Below, piece by piece: positions 60,660 to 64,000 of a stretch of DNA of 64,000 bases. Source of the stretch: CAVYXK01 sp963708245 (GTDB lineage: Bacteria > Pseudomonadota > Alphaproteobacteria > Acetobacterales > Acetobacteraceae); assembly GCA_963708245.1 (NCBI GenBank), contig OY970201.1, positions 4,650,001-4,714,000 of the forward strand, written 5' to 3'. Each line of letters starts with the position of its first letter. Positions within the stretch are counted from its first letter, which is position 1. The notes beneath the pieces were generated by a model. It did no database searches. It saw nothing but the letters and a program-made list of their open reading frames with translations, and had not been told where the DNA came from. Both the position numbers and the translations under genes were made by a program.

Positions 60660-60989
60660 CTAATAGAGCCGGTCCTTGTCGCCATAGGGAACGATGATGT
60701 CCCCCGGGTCCGAAAGATTCAGCATCGCCCTCGCGCGTTCATCCAGCATGTCGGCGTCCAGGTGGTCGGATCGCAGCGCGGCGACCCGCCGCTCCCATTC
60801 TGTCTTCTCCGCCTGAACCTGTGCCAAGTCGTCCTGCGCCTCCTTCAAAAGCTGCTGACGCTGCGCATAGGCGATTAGCCCATGATCGCCATGCGTGGCG
60901 TTCCAGGCAAAATAGCCGACCAGCGTCAGGAACACGACCGGCGCGATCGCGCCCCGTAGCCGCCGCTTGATCGCGCGCCCGATTGCCAT
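60660..60989 (-). CDS. ftsB: Cell division protein FtsB (DivIC/septum formation initiator family)
   Basis: 109 residues. One membrane span (APVVFLTLVGYFAWNATHG, about 15-34), then a coiled coil AQRQQLLKEAQDDLAQVQAE and ALRSDHLDADMLDERARAML, ending NLSDPGDIIVPYGDKDRLY. FtsB with FtsL and FtsQ signals to septal wall synthases. In alphaproteobacteria the gene usually lies between eno and pdhA; here eno is on the correct side but pdhA is 5.5 kb away beyond the island. Confidence 0.9.
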   Translation of the reverse strand: MAIGRAIKRRLRGAIAPVVFLTLVGYFAWNATHGDHGLIAYAQRQQLLKEAQDDLAQVQAEKTEWERRVAALRSDHLDADMLDERARAMLNLSDPGDIIVPYGDKDRLY

Positions 60990-61116
60990 AACCGATAACC
61001 CCTTCGATTCCCGTGTCGCGAGCCTACAACAAAGCTCTCGAAAGGGTGAACCGATTTACCGCAATGCGGCCACGTCGCCCGCGTTTCTACCTAGGAGACA
61101 GCCGAAGGAGGCTAAG

Positions 61117-61335
61117 ATGAGACTGCTCAGAACGGCGCTGGCGTCGGCCTGCATTCTGGGACTGGCTGGGGGCGCGGCAGTATCGGCGCACGCGCAGCCG
61201 TATTATCCGCCCCACCCGTACCACCACCCCGACTGGCGGGCCCGCCACGACTGGCGCTGGCACCACGAGCACGCCTATGTGGCGCCGGTGGTCCCAGGGC
61301 CTTACGCCTACTACGCCCCGCCGCCTGTCTATTAA
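61117..61335 (+). CDS. Small exported His/Tyr/Pro-rich protein
   Basis: 72 residues from the ATG at 61117 behind AAGGAGG. Signal peptide MRLLRTALASACILGLAGGA with AHA-QP cleavage. The mature part of about 45 residues is PYYPPHPYHHPDWRARHDWR then HHEHAYVAPVVPGPYAYYAP. It is rich in His and aromatic residues, so it may bind metal or coat surfaces; no family function is known. It lies divergent to ftsB. Confidence 0.75.
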   Translation: MRLLRTALASACILGLAGGAAVSAHAQPYYPPHPYHHPDWRARHDWRWHHEHAYVAPVVPGPYAYYAPPPVY

Positions 61336-61395
61336 GCTCCACCGGGTGGTGTGACCTTTGGCGTGACCATACCTTGATCGGGGTGGCGCGCGCGG

Positions 61396-62670
61396 TCAGC
61401 GGCGCAACACGGTCCGGCCCGCATAGCGCGCGGCCGGACCCAGCCCTGCCTCGATGCGCAGCAACTGATTGTATTTGGCCGTCCGGTCGCTGCGCGAGAG
61501 ACTTCCGGTTTTGATCTGCCTGCAATTCGTCGCCACGGCGAGGTCGGCGATCGTTGCGTCCTCGGTCTCGCCGGAGCGGTGGCTCATGACAACGCGCCAA
61601 CCAGCATGGTGCGCGAGTTCGACCGTTTCCAGCGTCTCTGACAGCGTGCCGATCTGGTTCACCTTGACCAGGATGGCGTTGGCGCTGCCTGCCTCGATGC
61701 CTCGCCGCAACCGCTCGGGATTGGTGACGAAGATGTCGTCGCCCACCAGTTCCACCTGGCTCCCGAGCGCATCGGTCAACAGCTTCCAGCCGTCCCAGTC
61801 GTCCTCGGCGCAGCCATCCTCGATCGACGTAATCGGGTAGCGCCCGACGAGGTCCTTCAGGTACTGCACCATCCCGGCGGCATCGAATGTCTTGCCTTCG
61901 CCGCGCAAGTTATAGCGGCCATCCCCGAAGAATTCGGAGGCAGCGCAGTCGATCGCGAACACTACGTCCTCGCCGGGGCGGTAGCCGGCTGACTCGCAGG
62001 CGCGGGCGATGAAGGTCAGCGCATCGTCGGCGGAGCTGAGATTGGGTGCGAAGCCGCCTTCGTCGCCGACATTGGTGCTGTGGCCGGCATCGTGCAGGCC
62101 CTTGCGCAGGGCCGCGAAGATCTCGGCGCCCATGCGGATGCCCTCGGCTACGGTGCCGGCGCCGACCGGCTGGATCATGAATTCCTGGATGTCGATCGGG
62201 TTGTCGGCGTGGCGACCGCCATTGATGATGTTCATCATCGGTACGGGCAAGGTGCGCGCATAAACGCCGCCGACATAGCGATAGAGCGGCAGGCCGAAAT
62301 CGGCCGCGGCCGCTTTCGCCACCGCAAGCGACACCGCCAGGATCGCGTTGGCGCCGAGGCGGGACTTGTTCGGCGTGCCGTCGAGATCGATCATGATGTT
62401 GTCGATCTTCACCTGCTCGGTCGGGTCCATCCCGCCGATCGCGTCGTAGATCTCGCCTTCTACGTTGGCGACGGCCGTCCGCACCCCCTTGCCGCCATAG
62501 CGGGCGTCCTTGTCGCGCAGCTCCACCGCCTCGTGGGTGCCGGTGGAGGCGCCGGATGGCACGGCGGCACGGCCGAGCGCACCGGAATCGAGGGTCACGT
62601 CCACCTCCACGGTGGGGTTGCCGCGGCTGTCGAGGATCTCGCGGGCGAGGATGTCGGCGATCGCGCTCAT
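61396..62670 (-). CDS. eno: Enolase
   Basis: 424 residues, full length. AIADILAREILDSRGNPTVE, GALGRAAVPSGASTGTHEAV, catalytic Glu in NVGDEGGFAPNL and Lys in ANAILVKVNQIGTLSETLET, metal ligand in ITSIEDGCAEDDWDGWKLLT, and GWRVVMSHRSGETEDATIAD. It converts 2-phosphoglycerate to phosphoenolpyruvate. Convergent with the small exported protein gene and divergent from the secreted protein downstream. Confidence 0.97.
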   Translation of the reverse strand: MSAIADILAREILDSRGNPTVEVDVTLDSGALGRAAVPSGASTGTHEAVELRDKDARYGGKGVRTAVANVEGEIYDAIGGMDPTEQVKIDNIMIDLDGTPNKSRLGANAILAVSLAVAKAAAADFGLPLYRYVGGVYARTLPVPMMNIINGGRHADNPIDIQEFMIQPVGAGTVAEGIRMGAEIFAALRKGLHDAGHSTNVGDEGGFAPNLSSADDALTFIARACESAGYRPGEDVVFAIDCAASEFFGDGRYNLRGEGKTFDAAGMVQYLKDLVGRYPITSIEDGCAEDDWDGWKLLTDALGSQVELVGDDIFVTNPERLRRGIEAGSANAILVKVNQIGTLSETLETVELAHHAGWRVVMSHRSGETEDATIADLAVATNCRQIKTGSLSRSDRTAKYNQLLRIEAGLGPAARYAGRTVLRR

Positions 62671-62765
62671 GAAGGGAGGTCCCGGCTTGTCTGGAGGTCC
62701 CGTCTGGCTATCACTTCGGGCCGGCGTTCACCAGCCGGGCGTCGCGGCAGGGGCGGGAGAGGCGG

Positions 62766-63401
62766 ATGCGGGCGATCTGGGTCGGTCTTGCGGCAGCGGC
62801 GTTGGCGGCCGGCACGGCTGGGGCTGCGACCACGGTCTATTACCATGCTGGAAGCTGGCAGGCGTTCAGCGGCACCGACGCTGAGAACCAGGTGGTCTGC
62901 GGCATCGGCACGGAGAGCGCGACGGACGGTCGTCGCCTGGACCTGACCTTCGTAATCGGCGGCGATACGCTGTTCTTCCAGGCAACCAAGCCGAGCTGGT
63001 CCATCCCTGACGGGACGCAGGTTCCGGTGGTTCTGCAGATCGGGGATGCCCAGCCATGGAACGGGCAAGCGACCGGGCACGGCACCTCGATGGCCTGGAG
63101 CATGCCGAGCAGCGACACCAGCGCATTCCGCCAGGAGTTCCGCCAGGCGCGTTCGATGACGCTCAGCTTCCCATCGGGTAACGAGCCGCCCTGGACGGTC
63201 TCGCTCCGCGGTTCGACGGGAGCGGACAACACGTTTGCCCGCTGCATCAGGGATCTGACGCGCCGACAGCAGCAGCCGGCGGCTCCGACCCAGCCGTTTG
63301 GGCAAGGGGGCACCAGCAGTGCACCCACACAGCCGTTTGGTAAGGGGGGCGGTGGTGCAGCACCGACGCAGCCGGCCGGGCATCCGCCGGCTTCGCAATA
63401 G
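62766..63401 (+). CDS. Secreted protein with a C-terminal APTQPFG repeat tail
   Basis: 211 residues. Signal peptide MRAIWVGLAAAALAAGTAGA. The mature part (about 21-160) reads TTVYYHAGSWQAFSGTDAEN, VVCGIGTESATDGRRLDLTF, FFQATKPSWSIPDGTQVPVV and PSGNEPPWTVSLRGSTGADN, with two Cys (VCGIG, FARCIRD) able to form a disulfide. The last 40 residues contain three APTQP(F/A)G units with Gly-rich spacers. The pattern recalls invasion-associated locus B-like domains but is not certain. Confidence 0.7.
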   Translation: MRAIWVGLAAAALAAGTAGAATTVYYHAGSWQAFSGTDAENQVVCGIGTESATDGRRLDLTFVIGGDTLFFQATKPSWSIPDGTQVPVVLQIGDAQPWNGQATGHGTSMAWSMPSSDTSAFRQEFRQARSMTLSFPSGNEPPWTVSLRGSTGADNTFARCIRDLTRRQQQPAAPTQPFGQGGTSSAPTQPFGKGGGGAAPTQPAGHPPASQ

Positions 63402-63439
63402 AGCTGCCAGGAACGGGAATGCCCCGGCACCCTCACCCG

Positions 63440-63482
63440 CCGCGCTGCGCGCGGCGACCTCTCCCGCAGAGCGGGAGAGGTG
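63440..63482. repeat. Short hairpin CCTCTCCCGC-AGA-GCGGGAGAGG
   Basis: Perfect arms CCTCTCCCGC and GCGGGAGAGG at about 63458-63480, preceded by CACCCGCCGCGCTGCGCGCG. It could end transcription of the secreted protein gene. A related GCAGAGCGGGAGAGGTGG occurs at 10351. Confidence 0.55.
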
Positions 63483-64000
63483 GACTGGTACTGGCGGGCT
63501 TTCGGGTGGGTGCAGGTCGGGGACGGCTTGGCTGCGGCGGTCTGCGGGCGTCTTCTTGCGGATCTCGGTGCCGAGATCGTCGGGATCGACCTTGATCGGT
63601 CAACACGGCTTGCTCATTACCTGAACCATGGCAGGGCGCAGGTCTGCGCAGACAGCGAAGCGGCGCGACATGCGCTGGCTGCGGCCGACCTGATTGTCTG
63701 TGAAGGACAGCCCTCCCAGTTGCGTGCCGGGCACGCTGATGCAGAGGCTTTGCGTCGGCACAATCAAAAAGCGGCACTGATTTTCATCTCGCCGTTTGGA
63801 CAGACTGGTCCGCAGGCGGACGATCCGGCAACTGACCTCAGCCTGTGCTTCGCCAGCGGGATCGCACGGCTTTTGACCGGGCAGGTGGACGATCTCGCCG
63901 AGGCGCCGATCCGCCCGGTCGGGGAACAATCCGCCTTTATCGGTGGGCTTGCCGCCGCCTGTGCCGGCATGCACGCCGCGCTGGCGATCGAGGCCGGCGG
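63480..64000 (+). CDS. Class III (CaiB/BaiF) CoA-transferase, cut by the window edge
   Basis: Open from GTG 63480 to the window end. VQVGDGLAAAVCGRLLADLG then AEIVGIDLDRSTRLAHYLNH and LIFISPFGQTGPQADDPATD, with GGLAAACAGMHAALAIEAGG at the edge, are CaiB landmarks. The expected family start LAGFRV is present in another frame just upstream; removing one G near 63510 would give LAGFRVVQVGDG, so a frameshift may exist. No good ribosome binding site precedes the GTG. At least half of the gene is outside. Confidence 0.62.
   Translation, partial: MDWYWRAFGWVQVGDGLAAAVCGRLLADLGAEIVGIDLDRSTRLAHYLNHGRAQVCADSEAARHALAAADLIVCEGQPSQLRAGHADAEALRRHNQKAALIFISPFGQTGPQADDPATDLSLCFASGIARLLTGQVDDLAEAPIRPVGEQSAFIGGLAAACAGMHAALAIEAG

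Noticed and set aside
1..64000. CRISPR array, toxin-antitoxin pair, prophage or replication origin
   Set aside because: I looked for regularly spaced direct repeats, small overlapping gene pairs, phage structural genes and dnaA-box clusters and saw none.

Overview
The window is 64 kb of GC-rich DNA, most likely from an alphaproteobacterium of the Rhodospirillales/Acetobacteraceae type. This placement is inferred from three things: a pyruvate dehydrogenase locus whose E1-beta carries its own lipoyl domain, an eno-ftsB-pdh neighbourhood, and a tRNA-Trp-secE-nusG block. I ran no database search. Most of the window is accessory or metabolic DNA with many decayed genes and short dispersed inverted repeats.

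Layout. 0-10 kb is a patchy accessory region: a TonB-like protein cut by the window edge, a class III CoA-transferase, two tandem small paralogues, an IS6-type transposase relic, a frameshifted alpha/beta hydrolase, a three-gene DsrE-like operon, a group II intron with its reverse transcriptase, and a VOC protein. 10.4-13.3 kb holds tRNA-Gly, a TPR/GT9-like protein, tRNA-Trp, secE and nusG, without the ribosomal genes that usually follow. 13.5-23 kb holds a decayed GxxExxY gene, a methyltransferase-glycosyltransferase fusion, a three-gene redox cluster (a GltD-like flavoprotein with ferredoxin domain plus a two-subunit 2-oxoacid oxidoreductase), a dienelactone hydrolase, a small DUF6295-like protein and a DedA protein. 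23.7-30 kb holds a secreted GH15 glucoamylase with a starch-binding domain, an AsmA-like protein and a beta-lactamase-fold hydrolase. 30-37 kb holds two hybrid histidine kinases, each followed by a convergent ridA copy (the first is a relic).

37-48 kb is an acyl-CoA catabolic region: acyl-CoA dehydrogenase, MaoC hydratase, hotdog thioesterase and RidA in one operon, two IclR regulators, a CoA-transferase, an SDR, three crotonase-fold proteins, a broken quinone oxidoreductase and an orphan ABC substrate-binding protein. The substrate cannot be told from sequence. 48-55 kb carries the pyruvate dehydrogenase operon pdhA-pdhB-pdhC-(GIY-YIG element)-GNAT-lpd. 55.6-60.5 kb is an island (IS3-family element, decayed methyltransferase, patatin, PEP-CTERM remnant, GT2) lying between pdhA and ftsB. 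60.7-64 kb holds ftsB, a small His/Tyr/Pro-rich exported protein, enolase, a secreted protein and the start of another class III CoA-transferase.

The most interesting structure is a 396-bp unit in the pdh operon: one GIY-YIG nuclease gene between two perfectly inverted 36-bp copies of a palindromic repeat that also occurs, without a nuclease, near 26.7 kb. A second single nuclease-like gene (GxxExxY, decayed) at 13.5 kb is likewise bracketed by inverted copies of a different short repeat. These may be examples of nuclease genes associated with dispersed palindromes, comparable to REP/RAYT systems.
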